The translations under genes were made by a program, and so were the position numbers. Source: JBGCED01 sp045106055 (GTDB taxonomy: Bacteria; Pseudomonadota; Alphaproteobacteria; CBDDJK01). Taken from it: 23,372 bases of DNA. This document shows positions 8,881 through 16,634 of this stretch, one piece after another. The notes under the pieces were generated by a model, which worked only from the letters and a program-made list of their open reading frames with translations, was not told the DNA's origin and searched no databases. The stretch is from positions 1-23,372 of the forward strand of contig JBGCED010000035.1 in assembly GCA_045106055.1 (NCBI GenBank), read 5' to 3'. The number at the start of each line of letters is the position of its first letter. Within the stretch, counting starts at the first letter, position 1.

Positions 8881-8915
8881 GAATCAAGCATAAAAAACAG
8901 GCATTAACATGATTC
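8881..8915. promoter_or_regulatory. Two GANTC (CcrM methylation) sites in the gcrA/carB divergent region
   Basis: GAATC at 8881-8885 and GATTC at 8911-8915 match GANTC, the CcrM methylation target to which GcrA binds. Two such sites within 35 bp next to the gcrA gene suggest cell-cycle control of gcrA or carB. Downstream, TGTGGAAAA (8917-8925) and TGTGAAAAA (8931-8939) each differ at one defined position from the inverted DnaA box TGTGNATAA. Confidence 0.5.
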
Positions 8916-8964
8916 TTGTGGAAAACAATCTGTGAAAAAATACGCGAAAAAATTGCTTGTTGGA

Positions 8965-8993
8965 TTGACGAATGGCGATGAAAGCCTTATCAG
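8965..8993 (+). promoter_or_regulatory. Candidate sigma70-type promoter for carB
   Basis: TTGACG (8965-8970) matches the -35 consensus at five of six positions and is followed, after 17 bp, by TATCAG (8988-8993), which matches the -10 at four of six. It lies 40 bp before the carB start. The -10 is weak, so this is only a candidate. Confidence 0.4.
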
Positions 8994-9032
8994 TATTTTA
9001 AAAAATTTAAACCTCTAATGATTGGATGCCCC

Positions 9033-12000
9033 ATGCCAAAAAGAACAGACATTGATACCGTCATCATTATTGGCGCAGGCCCCATTATCATTGGTCAAGC
9101 ATGCGAATTTGATTATTCGGGGACACAAGCCTGCAAAGCGCTGCGCGACGAGGGATACCGCGTTGTTTTAATCAATTCAAACCCCGCCACCATTATGACC
9201 GACCCTGATATGGCGGATGAAACCTATATTGAGCCGATTACCCCAGAAATTGTTGGCAAAATCCTTGAAAAAGAGCGCAACGCGCATCCTGAAGCAAGGC
9301 TTGCTTTATTGCCGACCATGGGCGGGCAAACCGCGCTTAATGCCGCGCTTGCTGTTGAGCAGATGGGGTTTTTGGAAAAATATAGCGTCGAGATGATTGG
9401 CGCAAAAGCCGATGTGATTGACAAAGCCGAAGATCGCCAGCGTTTCCGCGAAGCGATGGACAAGATCGGGCTTGAAAGCCCCAAATCGGTTCAGGTCAAC
9501 ACGCTTGAAGAAGCCTTGGATGCGCTGGAACATACGGGGCTGCCATCCATCATTCGCCCTTCTTTTACGATGGGCGGAACGGGGGGCGGCATTGCTTATA
9601 ACCGCGATGAATTTGTGGAGATTGTTAAGGGCGGGCTTGATGCCTCTCCTGTTAATAATGTGCTGGTTGAAGAATCCGTCTTGGGCTGGAAAGAATATGA
9701 GATGGAGGTCGTGCGCGACAAGGATGATAATTGCATCATCATCTGCGCGATTGAAAATATCGATCCAATGGGGGTGCATACGGGGGATTCAATCACGGTT
9801 GCCCCTGCCCTTACCTTAACCGACCGCGAATATCAGGTCATGCGCAATGCTTCGATTGCGGTGCTGCGCGAAATTGGGGTTGAAACAGGCGGGTCAAATG
9901 TTCAATTTGCGGTCAATCCCGATAATGGCCGCTTGGTGGTGATTGAAATGAATCCGCGCGTATCGCGTTCATCTGCGCTTGCATCCAAGGCAACGGGCTA
10001 TCCAATCGCAAAAATTGCTGCCAAGCTTGCCGTTGGCTATAGTTTAAATGAATTGAAAAATGACATTACCCAAACCACGCCTGCAAGTTTTGAACCCACA
10101 ATTGATTATGTGGTCACCAAAATTCCGCGCTTTACCTTTGAAAAATTTGCCAATAGCACAACAACTTTAACCACTTCAATGAAATCCGTTGGCGAAGCAA
10201 TGGCGATTGGGCGCAATTTCCAAGAATCCGTTCAAAAAGCCCTAAGATCGCTTGAAACGGGACTTTCTGGCTTTGATGCAGTTGAATTGCCTGATGATGA
10301 TTCACAAGCAATTGGGCTAATTGCCATGCCGCAACCAGAGCGCTTATTGCGGGTTGCCCAAGGCTTCAGGCGCGGCTTTAGCGTTGATCAGCTGCATCAA
10401 GCGACCAAAATTGACCCTTGGTTTTTAAGGCAAATCGAAGAAATTATTGCCAAAGAGAAATTGGTTGCAAGCGCGGGGCTTCCAAAGACAAGACAAGATT
10501 GGATTTTCCTAAAACAAATGGGCTTTAGCGATCAGCGGCTTGCCGATTTATCGCATCTGGATATTGAACAAGTCACGGCGGCGCGCCATCACCATCAAGT
10601 GCATCCTGCCTATCGTTTGGTCGATTCTTGTGCGGCTGAATTTCCCTCTCATACCGCTTATTTCTATTCCAGCTATGTTGGCACCGCCTTTGGTGAAGTG
10701 AATGAGGCTGTGATTTCCAATCGGCGCAAGGTCATCATCCTAGGGGGCGGCCCAAACCGCATCGGGCAAGGAATTGAATTTGATTATTGCTGCGTTCATG
10801 CAGCCTATGCCCTGCGCGATCAAGACATTGAAACCATTATGATTAATTGCAATCCTGAAACGGTTTCCACCGATTATGATACTTCGGATCGGCTATATTT
10901 TGAACCCTTAACCCAAGAAGATGTGATTGAAATTTGCATTGCCGAACAAAAAGCAGGGCAGCTGCAAGGGGTAATTGTTCAATTTGGCGGTCAAACCCCG
11001 CTAAAGCTTGCCCATGCGCTTGAACAGGCGAATATTCCCATTCTTGGGACTTCTACCGATGCGATTGATCTTGCTGAAGATCGCGAGCGGTTTCAAAAAT
11101 TGGTTGAAGATTGCGGGCTAAAACAGCCGCCAAACGGGCTTGCCACCAGCAAAGCGCAAGCATTAAAAATCGCTGATCGCATTGGCTATCCCGTCGTCAT
11201 TCGCCCATCTTATGTGCTGGGCGGGCGGGCAATGGAAATTGTGCATGATCCAAGCGCGCTTGAACGCTATATAGATCAAGCGGTAAAAGTATCGGGCAAA
11301 AACCCTGTCTTGATTGATTATTATCTAAAAGATGCGATTGAGATTGACGCGGATGCGCTATCTGACGGCAAGGATATTTATGTTGCGGGCATTATGGAAC
11401 ATATTGAGGAAGCGGGCGTGCATAGTGGTGATTCTGCGTGTTCGCTGCCAGCCTATAGCCTAGGCGATGACATTATTAAGGAATTGGCAAATCAAACCAG
11501 AATACTTGCCGCTGCCTTAAAAGTATGCGGGTTGATGAATGTGCAGTTTGCGGTGCAAGGGGATCAAATCTTTATCTTAGAAGTTAATCCAAGGGCAAGC
11601 CGAACCGCCCCCTTTGTTGCAAAAGCAACCCATGTGCCGATTGCAGCGATTGCCGCGCGGTTAATGGCAGGGGAAACGCTTGCAAGCTTCAAGTTAACCG
11701 AACGGCTAAGCCTTCCTTATTTTGCGGTAAAAGAAAGCGTATTCCCCTTCCGCCGCTTTCCAAAAGTGGATGTCTTATTAGGCCCCGAGATGAAATCAAC
11801 GGGCGAAGTGATGGGCATTGATAAAAATTTTGAGCTTGCCTTTGCAAAATCGCAGCTGGCAGCGGGGGTTAAATTTCCGCAATCAGGGCGCATTTATATT
11901 TCAGTTGCCGATCATCATAAGCAAGCGATTATCCCGCTTGCTACCAAATTAGCGGGACTTGGTTTTGATCTTGGGGCAAGCCAAGGCACGGGCGATGCGC

Positions 12001-12290
12001 TGATTGAAGCAGGGCTTGAGGTTAAAATCTATAATAAGGTTTACGAAATGCACCCGCATATTGGCGATGCCATGATCAATGGCGAAATTGCGATCATGTT
12101 CAACACGACCAGCGGTGCAAAATCCCAAGAAAATTCAGCGCAAATGCGCCAAGAAGCCTTGCGGCGTTCCGTTCCCTATTATACCACGCTTTCAGGCATT
12201 AAGGCGCTAACGGGTGCGCTTTCAGCCCATATAAAAGATGGGCTTGATGTTGTGTCCATTCAATCCTATGCTAAGCAGCTAGATAAATAA
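9033..12290 (+). CDS. carB: Carbamoyl-phosphate synthase large subunit
   Basis: Makes carbamoyl phosphate from bicarbonate, ammonia (delivered by the CarA glutaminase) and two ATP, feeding pyrimidine and arginine synthesis in the cytosol. The 1085 residues contain both homologous ATP-grasp halves: the first opens with VIIIGAGPIIIGQACEFDYS, the second with ILGGGPNRIGQGIEFDY at about residue 566. The C-terminal regulatory MGS-like domain includes EMHPHIGDAMINGEIAIMF. Length and motifs are those of a complete, active enzyme. The start MPKRTDID at 9033 matches the family and has GGA 7 bp before it; ATG at 9018 would add five residues without a ribosome-binding site. carA is not adjacent. The UPF0262 gene follows after 45 bp. 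Confidence 0.98.
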   Translation: MPKRTDIDTVIIIGAGPIIIGQACEFDYSGTQACKALRDEGYRVVLINSNPATIMTDPDMADETYIEPITPEIVGKILEKERNAHPEARLALLPTMGGQTALNAALAVEQMGFLEKYSVEMIGAKADVIDKAEDRQRFREAMDKIGLESPKSVQVNTLEEALDALEHTGLPSIIRPSFTMGGTGGGIAYNRDEFVEIVKGGLDASPVNNVLVEESVLGWKEYEMEVVRDKDDNCIIICAIENIDPMGVHTGDSITVAPALTLTDREYQVMRNASIAVLREIGVETGGSNVQFAVNPDNGRLVVIEMNPRVSRSSALASKATGYPIAKIAAKLAVGYSLNELKNDITQTTPASFEPTIDYVVTKIPRFTFEKFANSTTTLTTSMKSVGEAMAIGRNFQESVQKALRSLETGLSGFDAVELPDDDSQAIGLIAMPQPERLLRVAQGFRRGFSVDQLHQATKIDPWFLRQIEEIIAKEKLVASAGLPKTRQDWIFLKQMGFSDQRLADLSHLDIEQVTAARHHHQVHPAYRLVDSCAAEFPSHTAYFYSSYVGTAFGEVNEAVISNRRKVIILGGGPNRIGQGIEFDYCCVHAAYALRDQDIETIMINCNPETVSTDYDTSDRLYFEPLTQEDVIEICIAEQKAGQLQGVIVQFGGQTPLKLAHALEQANIPILGTSTDAIDLAEDRERFQKLVEDCGLKQPPNGLATSKAQALKIADRIGYPVVIRPSYVLGGRAMEIVHDPSALERYIDQAVKVSGKNPVLIDYYLKDAIEIDADALSDGKDIYVAGIMEHIEEAGVHSGDSACSLPAYSLGDDIIKELANQTRILAAALKVCGLMNVQFAVQGDQIFILEVNPRASRTAPFVAKATHVPIAAIAARLMAGETLASFKLTERLSLPYFAVKESVFPFRRFPKVDVLLGPEMKSTGEVMGIDKNFELAFAKSQLAAGVKFPQSGRIYISVADHHKQAIIPLATKLAGLGFDLGASQGTGDALIEAGLEVKIYNKVYEMHPHIGDAMINGEIAIMFNTTSGAKSQENSAQMRQEALRRSVPYYTTLSGIKALTGALSAHIKDGLDVVSIQSYAKQLDK

Positions 12291-12335
12291 GTGATGCTTT
12301 TATGGTAAAATTTATGCAGTAAAAAAGGTTAAAAA

Positions 12336-12887
12336 ATGGAACATATAAATCAAGAAAACCCAATGCCAGACCCCAAAAACCTTGAAGCAGCGCAGCCAAA
12401 GCTTGGCAGCGATATTTGGGATCATCATTGCCGAATTGTGGATTTTAAGCTTGATGAGCAGCATTTTGTAAAACGCAGCCACGAGGTTGAGCATGAACGC
12501 GCGGTCGCGCTGGGTGATTTGCTGGATATGAACCGTTTTAAGCCGCTGGGAGATTTTAAAGGGCCTTATAAGGTCTCGCTTGGCATACAGGATAATCGGC
12601 GGTTAATCTTTGACATTAACGCCGAAGATGATGCGCCCCTGACCAGCATCAATTTACCGCTTTCCCCGTTTAGAGGGCTTATTCGCGATTATTTTCAAAT
12701 TTGCGAAAGCTATTATGATGCAGTAAAGAAATTATCGCCCGCCCAAATTGAAACGATTGATATGGCGCGGCGCGGGCTTCATAATGATGGTGCGGATTTG
12801 CTAAAAGATATTTTAAAAGACAAGATACTCATTGATAAAGCCACTTCAAGGCGGTTATTCACCCTTGTCTGTGTGCTGCATATTTAG
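12336..12887 (+). CDS. UPF0262 family protein
   Basis: A 183-residue soluble protein of uncharacterised family UPF0262, almost confined to Alphaproteobacteria. Recognisable blocks are HCRIVDFKLDEQHFVKRSHE, the VEHERAVALGDLL helix, FKGPYKVSLGIQDNRRLIFD, LPLSPFRGLIRDYFQICESY, and the C-terminal IETIDMARRGLHNDGADLL and RRLFTLVCVLHI. Function is unknown. The family is usually encoded beside a low-molecular-weight phosphatase, as it is here, which suggests a shared but unproven role. The ATG at 12336 has AAAAGG 7 bp upstream. About 25 N-terminal residues before the conserved part are variable (NQENPMPDPKNLEAA). It lies 45 bp after carB, and a small ORF begins 19 bp after it. Confidence 0.92.
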   Translation: MEHINQENPMPDPKNLEAAQPKLGSDIWDHHCRIVDFKLDEQHFVKRSHEVEHERAVALGDLLDMNRFKPLGDFKGPYKVSLGIQDNRRLIFDINAEDDAPLTSINLPLSPFRGLIRDYFQICESYYDAVKKLSPAQIETIDMARRGLHNDGADLLKDILKDKILIDKATSRRLFTLVCVLHI

Positions 12888-12906
12888 GCCTTAGGGGCAT
12901 TTATCT

Positions 12907-13053
12907 ATGCAAGGGGGGCGCATAAACATCATTGATTTTAAAAAGCTGGCGAATTTTGCCAAAGCTATGCTTGTGGCAAAAGCTGATGTAATTAAAGCTG
13001 ATGTAATTAAAGCTGATGCGATTAAAGCTGATGTGATTAAGGTATTCGCCTAA
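12907..13053 (+). CDS. Small ORF with four KADVI-type tandem repeats
   Basis: A 48-residue frame from ATG 12907 to TAA 13051-13053. It starts MQGGRINIIDFKKLANF and then carries KADVI, KADVI, KADAI, KADVI, encoded by four 15-bp units (12979-13038), before ending VFA. AGGGG lies 9 bp before the start. Its stop overlaps the start of the phosphatase gene as TAATG, so ribosomes finishing it could restart on that gene. The repeat would make a short amphipathic helix with alternating Lys and Asp. I recognise no family. It may be a real small protein, a leader that couples translation, or a repeat-expanded junk frame; the position between two genes that usually adjoin makes the second attractive. Confidence 0.5.
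   Translation: MQGGRINIIDFKKLANFAKAMLVAKADVIKADVIKADAIKADVIKVFA
12979..13038 (+). repeat. 15-bp tandem repeat, four copies
   Basis: AAAGCTGATGTAATT is repeated at 12979, 12994, 13009 and 13024. Copies one and two are identical; copy three has GCG and copy four GTG in the fourth codon. The unit keeps frame inside the small ORF. Confidence 0.95.
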
Positions 13054-13532
13054 TGCCGCCCCCCTTCCCGCCCCTTGCAGATCATATTGAAGGGCTGGGA
13101 GATTACCCCATTGATGCGGTTTTATTTTGCTGCACGATGAATTCTGTGCGCTCGGTGATGGCGGAAACCATGGCAAAGCAGCTATTTGGGCAAAAAATAT
13201 ATTTTGATTCTGCGGGGGTGCGCCAAGGCAGTCCCGATTATTTAATGATTGAGGTGATGAAAGAAATTGGTGTTGATGCCAGCAATCATCATTCAAAATG
13301 CCTTGATGATCTGGAAGATAGCTCGTTTGATTTAATCATCACCCTATCGCCAGAAGCGCAGCATCATGCGCTTGAATTTACCCGAACCATGGCGTGCGAT
13401 GTTGAATTTTGGAATACGCTTGACCCCACAACCTTAGAAGGATCACGCGACATGCGTCTTGATGCTTACCGCCAAATACGCGATCAAATCAAGGCAAAGC
13501 TGCAAGCAAAATTATCCCCCCTAATCACATAG
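13053..13532 (+). CDS. Low-molecular-weight phosphotyrosine phosphatase / ArsC-like protein
   Basis: A 159-residue cytosolic protein of the LMW-PTP fold. The P-loop signature CX5R is present as C27-TMNSV-R33, followed by S34 (CTMNSVRSVMAETMA). FDSAGVRQGSPD is the typical second loop, and an Asp-Pro pair (LDPTTLEGSRD) sits where the general-acid Asp lies. Members dephosphorylate phosphotyrosine or reduce arsenate by the same Cys chemistry; the alphaproteobacterial UPF0262-linked subgroup has no established substrate. The start overlaps the stop of the small KADVI ORF as TAATG. The 3' end overlaps the convergent PadR-like gene by 12 bp. It is probably the last gene of the carB transcript. Confidence 0.88.
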   Translation: MPPPFPPLADHIEGLGDYPIDAVLFCCTMNSVRSVMAETMAKQLFGQKIYFDSAGVRQGSPDYLMIEVMKEIGVDASNHHSKCLDDLEDSSFDLIITLSPEAQHHALEFTRTMACDVEFWNTLDPTTLEGSRDMRLDAYRQIRDQIKAKLQAKLSPLIT

Positions 13533-14066
13533 GCTTTCAATATAAGTTAATTTTGCTTGCCATGAATCCTGTTCAAGCTGAAGCCAGTTTTGTAAAAATT
13601 TACTGCCCTGATTGCCCGCTTGATTTTTATTTGAAAGCGCCCTGCCCCATGCCATTTCTTTTTGTATAAGCTCGCGGTAAAGATCAAGCTGATCCAGCAG
13701 CATTTCTTGATCAAGATAAGGCATGAACCTTAATTTAATCAATAATACAAGCCGATTAACATCATTTAGCGGCACTCTTAAATCGCTGCCCATCAATGCT
13801 TTAAATAATGATTTGCCTTGATCTGTGATTGTAATATGGCGGGCGGCGGCATCAACCGATTTATCGCCTGAAATATCGGCAAGCCCTTCCAATTTTAAAA
13901 TTTCAAGCGATGAGCCTAATAAATCCAGCGATGGACCAACGATTTTAGTGGTGAATTGCCGTATTTCTTGTGCAATTTCGCCATAATTGCCATAACCTTC
14001 CATCAACAGCCCAAGCGCAAGCAGCTTTACCGCTTCACTGGGCTGCAATGAATGATCTTCATACAT
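13521..14066 (-). CDS. PadR-like winged-helix transcriptional regulator
   Basis: A 181-residue protein with a probable winged helix at the N-terminus (about 8-85): EAVKLLALGLLMEGYGNYGE, a recognition-helix region SLDLLGSSLEILKLEGLADI, and a wing ending ARHITITDQGKSLFKALM, the last resembling the LTxxGrxll strand of PadR and MarR regulators. The second half is helical (MLLDQLDLYRELIQKEMAW) like the PadR dimerisation domain. The usual SPGSLYPALxRLE text is diverged, so the family call is moderate. It starts 18 bp after the cyclophilin stop on the same strand, with no visible Shine-Dalgarno, which suggests translational coupling. Its last codons overlap the phosphatase gene. Confidence 0.6.
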   Translation of the reverse strand: MYEDHSLQPSEAVKLLALGLLMEGYGNYGEIAQEIRQFTTKIVGPSLDLLGSSLEILKLEGLADISGDKSVDAAARHITITDQGKSLFKALMGSDLRVPLNDVNRLVLLIKLRFMPYLDQEMLLDQLDLYRELIQKEMAWGRALSNKNQAGNQGSKFLQNWLQLEQDSWQAKLTYIESLCD

Positions 14067-14084
14067 TTATTAAAACAAAATGCA

Positions 14085-14903
14085 TTAGCGCAGTTGGGCT
14101 TTGATGATTTTGCCTGGATTTGGCACCATCCCGCCTTGACCAACGCCTTTTGGCAGCGCATCAATATGTTCCATCCCTGAAATCACCTGACCCCAAACCG
14201 TATATTGCCCATCCAGCCAATCAGATTTTGCAAAACAGATAAAAAACTGGCTGTTGGCTGAATTTGGATCATTGGTGCGCGCCATTGATACCGTCCCGCG
14301 CAAATGCGATTCATTGCTAAATTCTTGATTTAAATCAGGATAGGTTGACCCGCCCGAACCCGTTCCCGTTGGATCGCCTGTTTGTGCCATAAAGCCATCA
14401 ATGACGCGGTGAAACACAACCCCATCATAAAATCCTTCGGCGGTTAAGGTTTTAATCCGCGCAACATGATTTGGCGCAATTTCAGGCTTTAATTGGATCA
14501 CAACATCGCCGCCATCAACCGTCAATACCAGCTGATTAAGGTCTGCGGCTGCAAGCTTAACAGGTTTCACCTTTGTTGTCTTTGCGGTTTTCGCCGTCTT
14601 TTTAGGGGCTGTTTTTTTAACCGCAGCTTTTTTGGTTGTGCTTTTTGCCTTTGTTGCCTTTGTGGTTTTCTTTGGGGTTGGAGTGGTTGCCATAGAAGCC
14701 GTTCCTTCGGTTGGAGATGAAATTAAGGCAGGATATGCTGCCAATGAAGTTTGCTGTGAAAAGGTAAAATAAGCGATGAAGCAATAAAGCATCATTGCCA
14801 GCAATGCAACAGGCAGCACCATAAATGCTGGGGCTGTTTTTTGTTTTATTGCCGCCTGCGGATGGTTAAACCGTGCATAAGCTGTGATCAGATTGCCGCC
14901 CAT
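14085..14903 (-). CDS. Cyclophilin-type peptidyl-prolyl cis-trans isomerase with N-terminal membrane anchor
   Basis: Catalyses prolyl cis-trans isomerisation. The cyclophilin domain covers about 123-272, with FHRVIDGFMAQTGDP at 164-178 (Arg166 is the catalytic Arg), then NSANSQFFICF and LDGQYTVWGQVI. Before it lie a basic N-terminus, one hydrophobic segment at about 25-48 (FMVLPVALLAMMLYCFIAYF), and a Lys/Thr/Ala-rich linker at 78-116 resembling histone H1 tails. The positive-inside rule would put the catalytic domain in the periplasm. The first start has GGGGG 7 bp upstream. An internal ATG at 14693 (Met71) has AAGGA 9 bp upstream and would give a 202-residue soluble form. The PadR-like gene follows after 18 bp. 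Confidence 0.93.
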   Translation of the reverse strand: MGGNLITAYARFNHPQAAIKQKTAPAFMVLPVALLAMMLYCFIAYFTFSQQTSLAAYPALISSPTEGTASMATTPTPKKTTKATKAKSTTKKAAVKKTAPKKTAKTAKTTKVKPVKLAAADLNQLVLTVDGGDVVIQLKPEIAPNHVARIKTLTAEGFYDGVVFHRVIDGFMAQTGDPTGTGSGGSTYPDLNQEFSNESHLRGTVSMARTNDPNSANSQFFICFAKSDWLDGQYTVWGQVISGMEHIDALPKGVGQGGMVPNPGKIIKAQLR

Positions 14904-14994
14904 AAAATTACCCCCATTAAAAAATGATGTTTTCTTGCTGCCAGATGATTATATCCATAAGCAGCCCTTAATTTGATAGATCACGGAAACAATG

Positions 14995-15026
14995 TCAAGA
15001 TTAAGATGCGTCAAGATTAAGATGCG
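14995..15026. repeat. 16-bp tandem duplication upstream of puuE
   Basis: TCAAGATTAAGATGCG occurs twice without mismatch (14995-15010, 15011-15026), ending 28 bp before the -35 box of the puuE promoter. Being upstream of a promoter, it could duplicate an activator site, or be neutral slippage. Confidence 0.9.
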
Positions 15027-15054
15027 TCAGTTGCATTATCCGGTTTAAATTGCT

Positions 15055-15084
15055 TTGACGAGGCTTCAAGAAAACTGTTATGAT
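15055..15084 (+). promoter_or_regulatory. Sigma70-type promoter of the ureide operon
   Basis: TTGACG (15055-15060) and TATGAT (15079-15084) each match consensus at five of six positions, with an 18-bp spacer. Transcription would begin near 15091, just before the AAGGAG ribosome-binding site (15093-15098), so the leader is very short. Confidence 0.7.
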
Positions 15085-15110
15085 TTAATCATAAGGAGAA
15101 TTTTGCAACC

Positions 15111-16604
15111 ATGCCCGCTTCAATAAAAAACTACCCGCGCGATTTTTACGGTCATGGCAGCCCAAACTTGCGCAGCTATCCCAACGCCGCATGGCCAAAT
15201 GGGGCAAAAATTGCGGTGCAGTTCGTCTTAAATTACGAAGAGGGCGGGGAACGCTGCTTGCTGCATGGCGATCATGAATCAGAAGCATTTTTATCCGAAA
15301 TTATCGGGGCGCAGCCATGGGAAAATCAGCGCCATTGGAATATGGAAAGCATGTATGATTATGGCGCGCGCGCGGGATTTTGGCGGGTGCATGACTTATT
15401 CACCCGTCACAAGCTGCCTTTGACCATTTTTGGGGTTGCTACCGCCTTGAAACGCAGCCCTGCGCAAGTGCAAGCGATGCTGGATGCAGGCTGGGAAATT
15501 GCGTGTCATGGCTTGAAATGGATTGATTATAAAGATCATAGCCCCAAGGCAGAACAAGCAGATATGGATGCTGCATTAACCATACATCATGCTGCAACAG
15601 GCAAGGCCGCGCAAGGATGGTACACGGGGCGCTGTTCAGAAAATACGGTTAGCCTTGCCGCTGAAACCAATAAATTTCTTTATATATCAGATGATTACAG
15701 TGATGACCTACCCTATTACCATAAGCGCAAAGATGGCACAGCGCAGCTGATCATCCCTTACAGCCTTGATTGTAATGATATGCGCTTTGCAACCGCGCAA
15801 GGCTTTCATACTGGCACACAATTTTTTGAATATTTAAAAGACAGCTTTGATTGCCTTTATCAAGAAGGCGCGCAAGGACAGCCTAAATTAATGAATATTG
15901 GGCTTCATTGCAGGTTAATTGGCAGACCAGGGCGGATCATGGGCTTAATGCGATTCTTGGATTATATTCAGGAAAAACAAGGCGTTTGGATTGCAACACG
16001 CGCCGATATTGCGGAACATTGGCTGGCGAATCATAAACCGCAACGATGCGGCATCACGCCTGAATCAATAACGCCTGAATCAATAACGCCCGAATCAATG
16101 ACACGGGATGAATTTATGGCGCTGTTTGGCGGGATTTATGAACATTCGGATTTCATTGCACAGCGCGCCTTTGATGATGAATTAAGCCCCGTTCACAATG
16201 ATTTAACGGGAATCGCTGCCTTGCTTGCCTTTCACTTTAGAAGCGCAAGCCATCAAGAACGGCTTGGCGTATTAAACGCCCATCCAGACCTTGCAGGAAA
16301 ATTAGCCGAAGCAAAGCAGCTGACCAAGGAATCAACCGCCGAACAAGCCGCAGCAGGGCTTGCCTTTTTAAGCGATGACGAAAAGCAAATCTTTACCGCT
16401 TTAAATGATCGTTACCGCCAAAAATTTGGCTTTCCCTTTATTCTTGCGGTAAAAGGCAAAAACAAGCAGCAAATCCTTGATTCTTTTCATAAAAGACTGG
16501 ATCATAGCCAAATAACCGAATTTGAAACGGCTTGCCAGCAGGTTGAGCATATTGCATATTATCGGCTTGAAACCTTATTTGCCCAAAATGATACGCCTAT
16601 TTAA
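15111..16604 (+). CDS. puuE: Bifunctional allantoinase (PuuE) / OHCU decarboxylase (UraD) fusion
   Basis: Two enzymes of urate breakdown in one 497-residue chain. Residues about 1-305 are a PuuE-type allantoinase of the polysaccharide-deacetylase fold: NYPRDFYGHG, FVLNYEEGGE, EIACHGLKWIDY, GWYTGRCSENT and DDYSDDLPYY are all typical. It hydrolyses allantoin to allantoate. Residues about 334-493 are 2-oxo-4-hydroxy-4-carboxy-5-ureidoimidazoline decarboxylase, with NAHPDLAGKLAEA, STAEQAAAGL and YRQKFGFPFI, which produces S-allantoin. The chain thus does two successive steps. Between the domains three TPESI/M repeats (316-330) come from a 15-bp tandem array. AAGGAG is 12 bp before the ATG, rather far. 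Allantoicase follows after 30 bp in the same operon. Urate oxidase and HIU hydrolase are not in view. Confidence 0.93.
   Translation: MPASIKNYPRDFYGHGSPNLRSYPNAAWPNGAKIAVQFVLNYEEGGERCLLHGDHESEAFLSEIIGAQPWENQRHWNMESMYDYGARAGFWRVHDLFTRHKLPLTIFGVATALKRSPAQVQAMLDAGWEIACHGLKWIDYKDHSPKAEQADMDAALTIHHAATGKAAQGWYTGRCSENTVSLAAETNKFLYISDDYSDDLPYYHKRKDGTAQLIIPYSLDCNDMRFATAQGFHTGTQFFEYLKDSFDCLYQEGAQGQPKLMNIGLHCRLIGRPGRIMGLMRFLDYIQEKQGVWIATRADIAEHWLANHKPQRCGITPESITPESITPESMTRDEFMALFGGIYEHSDFIAQRAFDDELSPVHNDLTGIAALLAFHFRSASHQERLGVLNAHPDLAGKLAEAKQLTKESTAEQAAAGLAFLSDDEKQIFTALNDRYRQKFGFPFILAVKGKNKQQILDSFHKRLDHSQITEFETACQQVEHIAYYRLETLFAQNDTPI
16056..16100 (+). repeat. 15-bp tandem repeat, three copies, in the PuuE-UraD linker
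   Basis: ACGCCTGAATCAATA at 16056 and 16071 and a two-mismatch copy at 16086. Each unit encodes Thr-Pro-Glu-Ser-Ile (Met in the last) and keeps frame, so copy-number change would lengthen the interdomain linker without breaking either enzyme. Confidence 0.95.
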
Positions 16605-16634
16605 GAACAACATGATTAAAGATCGGAAATTTCT

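Noticed and set aside
9018..9032. carB start at ATG 9018
   Set aside because: It adds five residues not seen in the family, and no ribosome-binding site precedes it, whereas the ATG at 9033 begins the conserved MPKRTDI.
9306..9779. Minus-strand open frame inside carB
   Set aside because: Shadow of the carB reading frame, with no ribosome site or family resemblance.
12901..13296. Minus-strand open frame of 131 codons with NYISF-type repeats
   Set aside because: It is antisense to the KADVI array and the phosphatase gene, has no family resemblance, and its repeats are merely the complement of the 15-bp units.
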